Shown here piece after piece: positions 1 through 9,014 of a stretch of 46,453 nucleotides of DNA. The notes under the pieces were generated by a model. That model had not been told where the DNA came from. It saw nothing but the letters and a program-made list of their open reading frames with translations, and searched no databases. A program made the position numbers and the translations under genes. The number at the start of each line of letters is the position of its first letter. Within the stretch, counting starts at the first letter, position 1. This DNA comes from Acetobacter pomorum (GTDB lineage Bacteria > Pseudomonadota > Alphaproteobacteria > Acetobacterales > Acetobacteraceae): the NCBI RefSeq assembly GCF_002738225.1, contig NZ_PEBQ01000043.1, positions 1 to 46,453 of the forward strand. The letters run 5' to 3'.

Positions 1-171
1 CATAATTAAGGGAATTAATAACGTGCTGAAATTTCAGAATATTGACTAACATAATTAAGGAATTTCGACAGTTTGTCGAAAACCAGAAGATAATGATAAT
101 CCGCCGCTGACTGCCGTTTTTGTCGCCGAAAAAACCACTTAATCGCGATAAAAATGCAGAAGATAATGATA
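1..171. repeat. Dispersed ~170 bp direct repeat, copy 1
   Basis: This stretch matches 15267-15436 in the same orientation with only scattered differences. Both copies contain the 11-mer cataattaagg twice, about 50 bp apart, then an inverted repeat TTTCGACA/TGTCGAAA (63-81 here, 3 bp spacer; 2 bp spacer in copy 2), then the tract agaagataatgataat. No convincing gene lies in it; the short minus-strand reading frame it shares with copy 2 diverges at both ends. The inverted repeat resembles a recombinase or repressor site, but the function is unknown. The repeat may continue left of the window. Confidence 0.75.
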
Positions 172-509
172 AAAATCCACTGATTGATGATAAATAGACA
201 CAAGAGGCTACAAGCCAAACGGTGCGGTGACGATCAGTTGCCCCGTATTCTCACCTTGGGGTGCAGCCAGACCATATAATTGTCTGCCGTGAGTGGTTCA
301 TTCGCCTCAAACAGAGGCTCAAATTAGATTGACTGCAATTAAGGGCGCCAAATGGCGCCAGATTCTCCTCACAGTAAACGACTTTTTTCAACAGAATTCT
401 TTGTAAGAGGACATTCACTCGGTAAGTCGGCTGATCTCGGCTGAATTTTGATACACTGAAAAGAATGTTCATGCTATAAAGTGACCAGTTTAGTAGTCAG
501 GAGTGTGAT
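172..509. other. Gene-free stretch upstream of the first TA module
   Basis: I see no supportable gene here. It holds a perfect inverted repeat GGCGCCA-AA-TGGCGCC at 344-359. Just before the antitoxin gene there is an AT-rich stretch ending in a Shine-Dalgarno-like CAGGAG seven bases before the ATG at 510. The TA promoter and operator probably lie between about 440 and 500. Confidence 0.4.
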
Positions 510-752
510 ATGCAGACTGTGAATTTGGTAGATGCAAAAGCCCACCTCAGTCGCCTGATTGATCAGGCAATGCAGGGCGAGCCTGTTCGCATTATGCGTC
601 GAGGAAAGGTTATTGCACAGATCAACAAGATTACACGCGAGCGTAGACCTATAAACTTGAATGCTTTACGCGCTCTAACGGCAAACATGACACCCCAGAC
701 AGTACCAGCAAGAGATATGATGCGGGATATGCGCGACGAGGCACGATATTGA
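510..752 (+). CDS. Phd/YefM-type antitoxin
   Basis: An 80-residue protein with the Phd/YefM pattern: an N-terminal DNA-binding part with VNLVDAKAHLSRLID and then GEPVRIMRRGKVIAQI (residues about 3-45), followed by a flexible charged tail that would wrap the toxin. The ATG at 510 follows CAGGAG at a normal distance. Its stop overlaps the start of the PIN toxin gene by four bases (TTGA), the usual coupling of antitoxin-first type II modules. By analogy it neutralises the downstream RNase and represses its own promoter. A Phd-type antitoxin paired with a VapC-type toxin is a known combination. Confidence 0.85.
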   Translation: MQTVNLVDAKAHLSRLIDQAMQGEPVRIMRRGKVIAQINKITRERRPINLNALRALTANMTPQTVPARDMMRDMRDEARY

Positions 753-1174
753 ACGTCTATATCGACACATCCGTGCTGGTTGCGGCGCTGACCAACGAAG
801 CCGAGACAGAGCGAATGCAGTCGTGGCTTGCCAGACAAACTCCAGACGATTTGTTTATCAGTGACTGGGTTGCTACTGAATTCTCTTCAGCGCTTTCAAT
901 CAAGCTACGGACAGCACAGATCACAGTGACCGATCGTGCTAATGCTTTAGCCCTATTCACCCGCCTTTCCGCTGAAAGCTTCGAACTTCTGCCTGTAACC
1001 ACCCAGCAGTTCAAAACGGCAGCTCGTTTCTCAGATCAATATACTTTGGGGCTGCGAGCAGGTGATGCTTTACATCTCGCAATCTGCGCGGATCATGGAG
1101 CGACGTTATGCACTCTGGATCGACGCCTCGCTGAGGCAGGACCTCATGTCGGTCTTAGGACAGAATTACTGTAA
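749..1174 (+). CDS. PIN-domain toxin (VapC family)
   Basis: A 141-residue PIN-domain protein translated from a TTG start that overlaps the antitoxin stop. The acidic residues expected to bind metal are visible: Asp in YIDTS (residue 5), Glu in ATEFSSAL (about 44), Asp in AGDALHLA (about 108) and Asp in LDRRL near the C-terminus. VapC proteins are Mg2+-dependent ribonucleases that cleave initiator tRNA or rRNA. The ORF looks intact, so the module should be active and would promote maintenance of the replicon. Confidence 0.88.
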   Translation: MNVYIDTSVLVAALTNEAETERMQSWLARQTPDDLFISDWVATEFSSALSIKLRTAQITVTDRANALALFTRLSAESFELLPVTTQQFKTAARFSDQYTLGLRAGDALHLAICADHGATLCTLDRRLAEAGPHVGLRTELL

Positions 1175-1298
1175 TTTGTTTGTTATGGGAGAATTCTGTT
1201 GGAAAAGTCAGGTCGAGGTGCCCAGTTAGAATTTCGTATGCAATCAGGAATGAAAATTCCCCACGATTACAGCATTCTAAATATTGCAATATCGGACC

Positions 1299-2593
1299 TG
1301 GAGGGATCGAAGAACCGTTGGTTGATGCGCCTGGCTCTTGATTTTGAGCTTTTGGCGATTTGATTTACGGTTCTTGAAGTAACATTCGCTCTGCGTTTTG
1401 AGCAGATCGGGAACTGCCTTCCCTGCTGGATAACTACGCGCACGCGTTCAACCTTTCGAGGAAGAGGAAGCGGCGCATGTTGTAGACGATATTGGCCAGG
1501 CCAATCCTCATGGTGGCCCGGGTGATACCAACTGTTCGGACGAACAGCCCGGTCTGTGATTTCTGGTCAGCAAAGACATGCTCGACGCGGGATCGGATCA
1601 CGGACTTTCCAGTATTCGATTTCTGGATATGTCGGGGCATAGGCTTGAGATGCGGCTTCTTCCTGTGAACCTTTGAGACAAAGCCGTGCTTTTCCATGAA
1701 GTCTTCATTGGCTTTTGAGCGATAGGCCGTGTCAGCCCAAACGCTTGAGGCCGTATTGGTTTTATCCAGCAGCCCCTCTCTCAATCGCGCACCATCACTG
1801 GCGGCGGCATCCGTCGTCTTCCATTTCCGGATCAGTCGAAACTTCCGGTCGATGGAGACGTGGGATTTGTAGCCAAAGAACGGGATGGCGAGATCCGTTG
1901 CGGGCATACTCCCGTCATCCTGACGCTTTGCCTTGGTAAACTTCAGCGTCCATCGCGCATGACGGTCCTTGTGGGACAGTTTTGACGGCTTGTCCTGCCA
2001 GTCTTCAGGAATACGCCCAGCCCGGAGATCCGCTTTCTCAGCGTTGGTATTGCGCTGCTTTGGAGCAGCCACCAGCGTGGCGTCCAGGATCTGGCCCGAC
2101 ATCGGCAAATACCCGGCGTTGCGCAGGATCACGTCAAATCGGTCAAACAGTCTTTCAATGGCACCCGCCTGTGTCAGACGCTCGCGAAACAACCAGATTG
2201 TTTTGGCATCCGGCACGCGGTCCGACAGCCCCAGACCAAGAAAGCGCATGAAGGAGAGACGGTCGTTGATCAGATACTCTGTCCGCTCATCAGACAAATT
2301 GTTCAGCGTCTGGATCACCAGAATTTTGAACATCAGCACCGCATCAAATGGAGGACGACCCCCTTTACTTCCATCGGAATACGCCACAGCCTTCTCCAGA
2401 TCAGGGCGGAACACCTCAAAATCCACAGTCTGGGAAAAGGCTTCGAGCTGATCCCCCAGCCCGCTCAGACGCGCCAGCCGCTCTTCAACATCAAAGAAAC
2501 CGGTCTGCTTCATCTTCCACCATCCCCAATCAACGCCGAAGAAATGGAATCACACAAAATAGCTCAGAGCCAAGAGGTTTTTCGAACCCTCCA
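1299..2593 (-). mobile_element. Complete IS5-family insertion sequence (~1.3 kb)
   Basis: An 18 bp imperfect terminal inverted repeat bounds the element: 1299-1316 and 2576-2593 match at 16 of 18 positions when one is reverse-complemented. One transposase gene fills the interior on the minus strand. No matching target duplication is visible (acc on the left, cgt on the right), so the element may have undergone recombination after insertion. About 200 bp of its left end recurs as a remnant at 34829-35026, so a relative was once present twice on this replicon. On the left flank it cuts into a possible reading frame (see findings). Confidence 0.85.
1434..2513 (-). CDS. IS5-family transposase (DDE)
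   Basis: A 359-residue DDE transposase. The N-terminal region has the IS5 signature around LMFKILVIQTLNNLSDERTEY and DAKTIWLFRERL. The catalytic residues are recognisable as Asp in GQILDATLVAAP (about 143), Asp in VWADTAYRSK (about 261) and Glu in SRVEHVFADQK (about 313). The length fits the family and no frameshift is seen, so it may be functional. It starts about 80 bp inside the right inverted repeat. Confidence 0.92.
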   Translation of the reverse strand: MKQTGFFDVEERLARLSGLGDQLEAFSQTVDFEVFRPDLEKAVAYSDGSKGGRPPFDAVLMFKILVIQTLNNLSDERTEYLINDRLSFMRFLGLGLSDRVPDAKTIWLFRERLTQAGAIERLFDRFDVILRNAGYLPMSGQILDATLVAAPKQRNTNAEKADLRAGRIPEDWQDKPSKLSHKDRHARWTLKFTKAKRQDDGSMPATDLAIPFFGYKSHVSIDRKFRLIRKWKTTDAAASDGARLREGLLDKTNTASSVWADTAYRSKANEDFMEKHGFVSKVHRKKPHLKPMPRHIQKSNTGKSVIRSRVEHVFADQKSQTGLFVRTVGITRATMRIGLANIVYNMRRFLFLERLNACA

Positions 2594-2682
2594 CGTCATG
2601 TAGCTTAAACCACTCACTGTTTGCGACATCTGAATTCCGGGAGGCACAAGGTCAGCATCAATCCTGGCCATCAGCCCTTGGT

Positions 2683-3135
2683 CTACTTGCAGAGCGTGGC
2701 CGGAGCATGGCGCGCTGCTAGCCTCTGATGGAAGTCGGCATGAAGCGCTGCAAGTGTAATCTGGCCAAAACGCGCGAGAAGTTGGGCCGTAGCATCCGCA
2801 AGGACGCCACTCATTGCATCGTTAACGGCTTCCTCAACAAGGCATTCAGTCTTTTCACTCCGGTTCCCTATGGCGAATAATCTTGGGGCATCAAGAGCCT
2901 CGTAAATATCTCGCAGCGTTACCCGATCCAACTGGCATGAAAGCGTCCACCCCCCGCCATGTCCTTTCTCGGAGTGCACATATCCATGCTCACGCAGACC
3001 GCCCATAAGACGTCGCACAACCACGGGGTTGGTGTTAAGGGCGCGAGCTAGGGCTTCTGACGTCATGGGACCACCTGCTTCTGCCATATGCAGGAGTACG
3101 TGGAGCACACAGGATAATCTGTTATCTTGTCTCAT
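2683..3135 (-). CDS. Rrf2-family transcriptional regulator
   Basis: A 150-residue winged-helix protein of the Rrf2 type: MTSEALARALNTNPVVVRRLMGGLREHGYVHSEKG forms the helix-turn-helix, followed by the glycine-rich wing (GHGGGWTL). The three-cysteine Fe-S cluster motif of IscR and NsrR is not present; only one cysteine is near the expected place (TECLVEE), as in YwnA-like redox regulators. It is divergent from the DUF2938-type membrane gene at 3239, with about 100 bp between them, so control of that gene is a reasonable inference. Confidence 0.85.
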   Translation of the reverse strand: MRQDNRLSCVLHVLLHMAEAGGPMTSEALARALNTNPVVVRRLMGGLREHGYVHSEKGHGGGWTLSCQLDRVTLRDIYEALDAPRLFAIGNRSEKTECLVEEAVNDAMSGVLADATAQLLARFGQITLAALHADFHQRLAARHAPATLCK

Positions 3136-3238
3136 GTAACTTCATGTGTTGCTAGAGTGCGATTTCGTCAGTATATCATGAAACTCGAAAAGTGACATGA
3201 AAGTGTGCGCGAACACTCTTACTTCGAGGACATGCTGT

Positions 3239-3721
3239 ATGAATTTGCTCGAAATTCTGACAGTCGGCGTCGTGGCGACTGCTGCATCCGATATCTGGCA
3301 ACAAGCCCAGAAACCATTGACTGGAATTCCTGCTGCCAACTGGTCTGTCACCGGCCGCTGGGTCATAGGGTGGCGTGACGGCAGGATCTATGACCCAATG
3401 ATTGGAAAAAGACCCATCCTGAAAGGAGAGGCTGTTGTCGGCTGGGCATTTCATTATCTGATTGGTGCTATTTATGCTGCACTGTATCTCAGTTTTGTGA
3501 CTGTCATAGCAAAGACAGTCCCCACATTGTTGAATGGTCTGATCTTCGGACTCATTACGCTTTTAGCGCCATTTCTGTTTATGAAACCTGCTCTGGGCGG
3601 CGGTTTTTTCGGACTTAGGGCTCCCAATCCTGAAAAAGGACTATTTCTCAGCATCAGCGCTCATGCCGTTTTCGGAATTGGCTTGTATTTAGGTGAACTG
3701 TTCTACCAAAGTCTTTTTTGA
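3239..3721 (+). CDS. DUF2938-like integral membrane protein
   Basis: A 160-residue membrane protein with three or four hydrophobic segments (LLEILTVGVVATAASDI near the N-terminus, then AVVGWAFHYLIGAIYAALYL, LNGLIFGLITLLAPFLF and SISAHAVFGIGLYLGELF). The W-x-TGRWVIGW stretch and FMKPALGGGFFGLRAPNP resemble the DUF2938 family, which has no known function. I chose the ATG at 3239 because GAGGA lies eight bases upstream; an in-frame ATG 14 codons earlier lacks a ribosome binding site. Probably regulated by the divergent Rrf2 gene. Confidence 0.7.
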   Translation: MNLLEILTVGVVATAASDIWQQAQKPLTGIPAANWSVTGRWVIGWRDGRIYDPMIGKRPILKGEAVVGWAFHYLIGAIYAALYLSFVTVIAKTVPTLLNGLIFGLITLLAPFLFMKPALGGGFFGLRAPNPEKGLFLSISAHAVFGIGLYLGELFYQSLF

Positions 3722-3725
3722 AACT

Positions 3726-4655
3726 TTATTTATTTAATGAATGCATTTTTCTATAATCACGAGGACTGAGACCGGTTACTCTGCGGAAGACCTGAGCAAA
3801 ATGACTTGGGCTTTCGTATCCAGTTTCCAAGGCAATCTCGATAATGGAAAGACTGGTCTTGCGAAGCATTTCTGATGCCTTCTGGACGCGGTGCTGCATG
3901 AACCAGCCAGACGGGGTTTGTGCTGTGGTTGCACGAAATGATCGACTGAAATGAAAACGGCTCATCCTACACAGTGCAGCGAGGGCATCCAAATCAAATG
4001 GTTCAGCCAGATGTGCTTCCATATGCTCAAGAACTCTGCAAAGTTTCCATGTCGGCAAGAGGGTGGATCTTGGCTTTGCCTCACTCTTGGTGTCAGCGTA
4101 CTGTCTTAGTAGATGAACTGTTAGACTTTCAAGAAGACCATTTACAAATAAGGGATTTGCAATGGCGGGAGATTGCATTTCAGCTACCAGACCACTCAAA
4201 ATGCCTGATATAAAAACGTCCTGTCCTCCCGAGACATCCCGCATTCGAATACGTGAGGAGTTCAGATTTAATGACATGCCGGCTCGGTTAACAAGCTCAA
4301 GTCCAAGATAGAGATGCAACACTTCAAAACAAGTGTCGTCCTTGCCCTGCCAACGCATCAGATAGGGTGTGTCCGTCTGCGTGAGGTAAAACGTTCCAGC
4401 TCTTGCCTTGCTCTGTTCCCAAGGTCCTGTCAGTTCACGCTCTTCAATATTTGCTTCTCCGCTGATAACCCAGACAAGCAAGGGTTCTGCGACGGCAGGC
4501 ACAAGAATTTCGTCTTCTTGTAACGGGCGAGAGAAGATCTGGACGTCAACGTCGTTCCAGACATCCCCTTCACTTTGTGCAATTTTCTTCCCGGGGAGAA
4601 GTTGCTCCAGTGCCAAACTGGCCGCACGCCGAGAAGGAAGGCAGGGCACCCCCAT
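3726..4655 (-). CDS. AraC-family transcriptional regulator
   Basis: A 309-residue regulator. Residues about 20-190 form a cupin-like sensing part ([32 protein letters not shown]). The C-terminal ~100 residues carry the double helix-turn-helix of AraC proteins, including [21 protein letters not shown] and the family signature [27 protein letters not shown]. It is transcribed away from the short-chain dehydrogenase gene at 4805, and the pair shares a 149 bp promoter region. Control of that dehydrogenase is the simplest reading. The inducer is unknown. Confidence 0.9.
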   Translation of the reverse strand: MGVPCLPSRRAASLALEQLLPGKKIAQSEGDVWNDVDVQIFSRPLQEDEILVPAVAEPLLVWVISGEANIEERELTGPWEQSKARAGTFYLTQTDTPYLMRWQGKDDTCFEVLHLYLGLELVNRAGMSLNLNSSRIRMRDVSGGQDVFISGILSGLVAEMQSPAIANPLFVNGLLESLTVHLLRQYADTKSEAKPRSTLLPTWKLCRVLEHMEAHLAEPFDLDALAALCRMSRFHFSRSFRATTAQTPSGWFMQHRVQKASEMLRKTSLSIIEIALETGYESPSHFAQVFRRVTGLSPRDYRKMHSLNK

Positions 4656-4804
4656 CTGTTACACTCCCTAATTTCCATGCACGACTATCTATAGCGCAAA
4701 ATCGCAATAGTTTCAGCAAGAAGCCAAGAGAGATATCTTCTGGCATAAATTACACCTCCTTCGACAAACAAGGGCGATTGAAGGCTCGTTGTGTGGAGAA
4801 GGTT

Positions 4805-5551
4805 ATGAACATTGCAGGAAAAGTTGCTCTGGTGACCGGAGCATCCAGTGGCATTGGTGCGGCAACAGCGCGCAAACTTGCAGCAGAAGGAATGACAGTC
4901 GGCCTGGCGGCACGTCGTCATGATCGCCTGAATGCACTTGTCAGTGAGATTACCAAGGCTGGCGGTCGAGCTATTCCTCTGGTGACGGACGTTACTGACC
5001 TTGTCTCGTGTCAAGAAGCGACAAAGAGCTTGATTGCCCAATTTGGAAGGATTGATGTTCTGGTCAACAATGCGGGCCTAATGCCCCTATCTAGCGTTGA
5101 CAGCCTGAAAGTGGACGAATGGCAGCAGATGGTGGATGTAAATATATCGGGTGTTCTTAATGCAACGGCAGCCGTTCTTCCGCAGATGATCGCACAGCAT
5201 TCGGGCCATATTTTTAACATGTCCTCGATTGCAGGCCGGAAGGTCTTTACGGGTCTCGCCGTTTATTGTGCCACCAAGGCTGCGGTGACAGCGTTTTCAG
5301 ACGGCCTAAGAATGGAGATCGGACCAAAGCATAATATCCGCGTTACCTGCATTCAGCCGGGAGCCGTAAAATCGGAGCTTTACGACCACATTACAGATGC
5401 TGATTACCGCAAACAGATGGATGATCTTGCAGCGTCCATGACCTTTCTCGAGGGCGAGGACATAGCAGACAGTATCCTTTTTGCTCTGAAATCACCTGCA
5501 CGTATGGATGTTGCAGAACTGTTTGTTCTTCCGACTGAACAGGGATGGTGA
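4805..5551 (+). CDS. Short-chain dehydrogenase/reductase
   Basis: A 248-residue classical SDR. It has the cofactor-binding TGASSGIG (residues about 11-18), with AARRHDRL after beta-2 suggesting NADP(H), the NNAG motif, and the catalytic Ser in NMSSIAG plus Tyr/Lys in YCATK. Substrate specificity cannot be read from the sequence; close look-alikes are annotated as NADP-dependent oxidoreductases of the YdfG/serine dehydrogenase type. The start at 4805 follows GGAGAAGG; the longer in-frame extension upstream runs back into the AraC gene and is not credible. Confidence 0.9.
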   Translation: MNIAGKVALVTGASSGIGAATARKLAAEGMTVGLAARRHDRLNALVSEITKAGGRAIPLVTDVTDLVSCQEATKSLIAQFGRIDVLVNNAGLMPLSSVDSLKVDEWQQMVDVNISGVLNATAAVLPQMIAQHSGHIFNMSSIAGRKVFTGLAVYCATKAAVTAFSDGLRMEIGPKHNIRVTCIQPGAVKSELYDHITDADYRKQMDDLAASMTFLEGEDIADSILFALKSPARMDVAELFVLPTEQGW

Positions 5552-5591
5552 ACAGGAACTGATTACCAACTGAGCTTAGGAGTCAGGCACC

Positions 5592-6503
5592 CTACCGTCG
5601 AAAAGAGGCTTCAGGCTGGAAAGCCTCTTGAAGCTCGGTCACAAAGACCCGCAGCTTTGGTGTCATAACCGGACCTGCGTTATAGAGCAGGTGCACGGGC
5701 CTGTCCGGAACTTTCCACCTGGGCATAAGCCGGACAAGCCGTTTGCTTTTAATATCAGGAAGCAGGGCCTGCTCATATCCCAGCAGAATGCCGTCGCCAG
5801 CAAGTGCTGCAGAATGCAGAACACTTGAATCATTACTGATTATCCGCCCGGAGACGGTGACAGGCCAGGTAACGCTTCCTTGAGAAAAGTGCCAGGTCGT
5901 TACAGGGCCGCCGGAATTTTCATACACGAGACACTCGTGGCGCATCAGATCATCGGGCTGCCCCGGAAAACCGTGTTTTTCCAGATAGGTGCGAGCCGCA
6001 CAGATGACCCGACGATAGGCCGTCAGAGGGCGACTGACCACTGTAAGGTCCGCCTCCAGTTCACCAATTCGGATCACAGCCTCATGACCATCCATTGTGG
6101 GGTGAACCAGTTGGTCTGTCAGGGATAAATGCACTTGAATTTCTGGATATCTTTTTTGAAAACTATGAATAAATGGCAGCAATACTGTTCGCCCAAAAGT
6201 GACGGGAACACTGGCAGATAATGTGCCACGCGGTGTGCCAAGCGTATTGGCTGCCAGACTGTCCGCTCGTTCAACTGCTTTCAGGACAAGGCGACACTGC
6301 TCGCAATAGAGCCGGCCTGTTTCGGTCAGACTTTGTCGGCGGGTAGTTCGATGTAACAGACGTGTACCAAGGTGGCGCTCCAGAGCCTCTATATGCTTCG
6401 CTACCATCTGCGGCGACAAAGTCAGATGCTGGGAGGCCGCAGCAAAGGACCCCAATTCCACGACCTTGATAAAAATCTTCATGCTGGTTAACCGGTCAAG
6501 CAT
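5592..6503 (-). CDS. LysR-family transcriptional regulator
   Basis: A 303-residue LysR protein. The N-terminal winged helix is clear (MKIFIKVVELGSFAAASQHL, then LSPQMVAKHIEALERHLGTRLLHRTTRR), followed by a LysR substrate domain with GRTVLLPFIHSFQKRYPEIQVHL. It is divergent from the YciI/metallo-hydrolase pair beginning at 6619, so it probably governs that operon. The preceding SDR gene converges on it and ends 40 bp away. Confidence 0.92.
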   Translation of the reverse strand: MLDRLTSMKIFIKVVELGSFAAASQHLTLSPQMVAKHIEALERHLGTRLLHRTTRRQSLTETGRLYCEQCRLVLKAVERADSLAANTLGTPRGTLSASVPVTFGRTVLLPFIHSFQKRYPEIQVHLSLTDQLVHPTMDGHEAVIRIGELEADLTVVSRPLTAYRRVICAARTYLEKHGFPGQPDDLMRHECLVYENSGGPVTTWHFSQGSVTWPVTVSGRIISNDSSVLHSAALAGDGILLGYEQALLPDIKSKRLVRLMPRWKVPDRPVHLLYNAGPVMTPKLRVFVTELQEAFQPEASFRR

Positions 6504-6618
6504 TCATCATCCTCAGTTGTGACTGATGTCTCGTATCGACAATTTATCCAGCGAAAAAGAGGAATATGCTAAAGGCTTCGAGTGATTGGCAAGTCCAGTT
6601 CTGGTGGAGACTTTCGAA

Positions 6619-6951
6619 ATGCCCGTTTATCTTGTTCGCATGGATCACCCTGATGGCGAGGGATGGGGACAGCATGTCGCAGCACACGTGTTGTATCTCA
6701 GGCGCCTTATTCAGGAAGGCAGCCTGCTGGCGTCCGGTCCGTTGAAAGGGACCCCATTGCGCTCCGGCTTTCTGATTATGAAAGGCGCCAATCGGCAAGA
6801 GATCGACGCGATGATTGCCGGTGATCCCTTTGCATCCGAAGGTTTGATTTGTGATCTGCGGATTGAAGAATGGGACCCACTATTCGGGTGCCTGTCAAAT
6901 CATGCAACAGGCAAACTCCCGCAAGAATTGAAGTCTCTTTTCCCTTCATGA
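6619..6951 (+). CDS. YciI-like protein
   Basis: A 110-residue YciI-family protein: MPVYLVRMDH at the N-terminus, the conserved His in AAHVLYLRRLIQEGSLLASGPL, and the GDPFASEGLICDLRIEEWDP segment. YciI proteins have a ferredoxin-like fold with a His/Asp pair in a possible active site and are often encoded beside catabolic genes; their reaction is mostly unknown. The ATG at 6619 has GGAGA nine bases upstream. The next gene, a broken metallo-hydrolase at 7004, follows in the same direction. Confidence 0.85.
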   Translation: MPVYLVRMDHPDGEGWGQHVAAHVLYLRRLIQEGSLLASGPLKGTPLRSGFLIMKGANRQEIDAMIAGDPFASEGLICDLRIEEWDPLFGCLSNHATGKLPQELKSLFPS

Positions 6952-7003
6952 CGACAGCGCTGTGTTTTTTGAGAAATAAAAACGAAAAGAGAGCCTTGGG
7001 ATT

Positions 7004-7891
7004 ATGAACGATCTTCAGTGGTATGCTGTAGGGGATGCCCGCATACTAAAAATACAGGATCTTACGCTGGCAGCACTCACTCCAGAACAGTTGCTTCCTG
7101 ACTGGGATGATGCAACGGCACTTCAGGCCTATTCTGATCTACCTGAAACGCTGGATGCTTCAGAAACGTAAAGTCCTTTTGAGCGTTCATAGCTGGCTCA
7201 TCAAGGATCGCGGTCGGAACATTCTTGTGGATACGGGGCCGGGAATAGCAAGGCTCGACCTGCTGCTCTGTTTTTCGATCACTTGCAGACCGTGTGGCTT
7301 GAAAATCTGATGCGCGCTGGCGTCCGACCAGAAGATATCGATTTTGTTCTTCTCACCCATCTGCATGTTGATCACGTGGGGTGGAACACACGCCTGCAAA
7401 ATGGCATCTGGGTTCCGACCTTCCCGAATGCCCGATATGTCTTTTCTAGAGCTGAATATGATTTTTTCAGCAATCCGGCTCATGATAGCGTCCGCAATAA
7501 AACCAGTTTCATGACACGCATTGATAGCGTTGATCCGATTATCTCGGCGGGTCTTGCAGATCAGATTGACGTGGACGGATCGGATGTTCTCGAAGGAATT
7601 TCCTTTCATCCCACACCGGGGCATACACCACATCACGCATTTATTGTGCTGAAATCAGGTATGGAGCGTGCGCTCTTCACGGGTGATGTCATGCATCACC
7701 CCATTCAGGTATGTATTCCGGAGTGGAGTGCCGTTTTTGATGCAGATCCTCAGATAGCCATCATATCGCGCAAATGGGCTTTGAATTATGCTGCCGAACA
7801 CACCGCAGCAGTATTCACATCGCATTTTCCGATGACATCCGCTGGAAAAGTGATGACATACGACCATGGAAGGGGTTGGTCTTTCCTCTAG
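7004..7891 (+). pseudogene. Metallo-beta-lactamase-fold hydrolase, two compensating frameshifts
   Basis: Reading from the ATG at 7004 gives MNDLQWYAVGDARILKIQDL and stops near 7170. Homology then continues one frame over (KVLLSVHSWLIKDRGRNILVDTGPG, to about 7245) and returns to the first frame for the rest (ALFFDHLQTVWLENLM onward). The metal-binding HLHVDH motif (about 7352), the His in TPGHTPHH (about 7617), the Asp in FTGDVMHHP (about 7682) and the late His in FTSHFP are all intact. The family includes lactonases and quorum-quenching enzymes. An extra base near 7150-7170 and a missing one near 7245 explain the pattern. It would be a 295-residue enzyme if repaired. Confidence 0.8.
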
Positions 7892-8284
7892 GGCTGCCAT
7901 TATGTCCGCTGTTCACCTCGTTCAATTCCATTGCGGACATTCCGCTTTCCCCTCCATTGTCGACATAAACGCTAAAGAGATAAACTCTCAAATTTCACTT
8001 GCTGTTTTTATCACTAATCAGTGAATTTTTCTCGGCTAAATAGAATATTATCCGTATTAAATGGATTTATAACTCACTGATAAAAAAATATTCTAATTAT
8101 CATGCCGCATGGAAACTCCATCAACTAAGCGGACAGCCCCAGACATTCCGGTGTCGCTCAGGTCAGACGTCAAAAGAATTGCTTGAGCTCTTGGAAAGTG
8201 TCCATATGTCGGGATAAGAGTATGCATATGGAGATGCGCATAAATATGTGCTAAACTTCGGTTTCCAGGACATGGAGTAAAGCT
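7892..8284. other. Gene-free stretch upstream of ccdAB
   Basis: No supportable gene. The stretch 7960-8100 is strongly AT-rich, unlike its surroundings. Near the right end, the repeated elements catatg and gcatatggagatgcgcat (8205-8240) overlap the likely ccdA promoter and could be the operator of the TA module, but I cannot define its boundaries. Confidence 0.35.
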
Positions 8285-8530
8285 ATGGTTCGCCCGCATT
8301 CCGCCAGCCCAACACGTCGTCCGACTAATGTGACGTTGCCGTCTCAGTTACTCGAAGAAGCCAAATCGCTTGATCTCAACATATCGCAGGCCTGCGAGCA
8401 GGGGGTGAAGTCAGCGATCGCTTCAATCCGTGCTCAACAATGGCTCGCAGAGAATCGCTCATCCCTTGAAGCATCCAGACAATATGTCGAAGAGAATGGT
8501 CTTCCACTCGCAGATTATAAGAACTTCTGA
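8285..8530 (+). CDS. ccdA: CcdA-type antitoxin
   Basis: An 81-residue CcdA antitoxin. The N-terminal ribbon-helix-helix region (RRPTNVTLPSQLLEEAKSLDLNISQACEQGV) binds DNA, and the C-terminal WLAENRSSLEASRQYVEENGLPLADY is the typical toxin-binding tail, which is very close to F-plasmid CcdA around ENGSFAD. It sits directly in front of the toxin gene with no gap, the standard ccd order. CcdA blocks CcdB at DNA gyrase, and the CcdAB complex represses the operon. Confidence 0.92.
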   Translation: MVRPHSASPTRRPTNVTLPSQLLEEAKSLDLNISQACEQGVKSAIASIRAQQWLAENRSSLEASRQYVEENGLPLADYKNF

Positions 8531-8836
8531 ATGGCCCGTTTTGATGTGTATCGTTTGGCCAGACGAGGTGAAGCGCGTTTTGTTGTAGATGTACAGGCAG
8601 ATCTACTTGATGAATTGGGCACCCGCATCGTGGTGCCACTTTTAGCACAGAAAGTGGCACCCAAGCCAGCAAAGAGACTGAATCCTGTTTTCACAATAGA
8701 TGACCAATCGTTCGTTATGATGACGCAGTTTATGGCTGCTGTACCTGAACGTGATCTGAAGAAAGGCGTGACTTCATTGTCTCTTTATCAGGATGAAATA
8801 ACCCAGGCTATCGATCTGCTTTTAACTGGTTTCTGA
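8531..8836 (+). CDS. ccdB: CcdB-type gyrase toxin
   Basis: A 101-residue CcdB, the same length as the F-plasmid protein. It begins MARFDVYRLARRGE and has LVDVQADLLDELGTRIVVPLL-like strands and FVMMTQFMAAVPERDL. It ends LLLTGF, whereas F CcdB ends with Trp-Gly-Ile, residues needed to poison gyrase. The glycine is kept and the Trp position is Thr. Chromosomal and Rhizobiales-type CcdB proteins can differ at this tail, so loss of toxicity is possible but not shown. The start directly abuts the ccdA stop. Confidence 0.92.
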   Translation: MARFDVYRLARRGEARFVVDVQADLLDELGTRIVVPLLAQKVAPKPAKRLNPVFTIDDQSFVMMTQFMAAVPERDLKKGVTSLSLYQDEITQAIDLLLTGF

Positions 8837-9014
8837 GAGACAGCTTCAGTCGATTTCCGCCTTCTTCTAAGACATAAGAACTCCCCGCCATGCTCCCGTA
8901 AGCAGACTTCGATCGATTTGAAATCTACAGGCCTTTTGGAGCGCGCCGCCTAACAGTCAGTTCTGCTCGACATAGATGACCACTTTTTTTTTGTTGACGG
9001 GTTAGATTTTCATC

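Noticed and set aside
15..218. Leftward ORF similar to another at 15250-15471 (IAIKWFFRRQKRQSAADYHYLLVFDK)
   Set aside because: The similarity follows from the dispersed DNA repeat. Both frames diverge at each end and neither has a ribosome binding site.
1969..2451. 160-residue rightward ORF inside the IS
   Set aside because: It lies antisense to the well-supported transposase and has no family resemblance.
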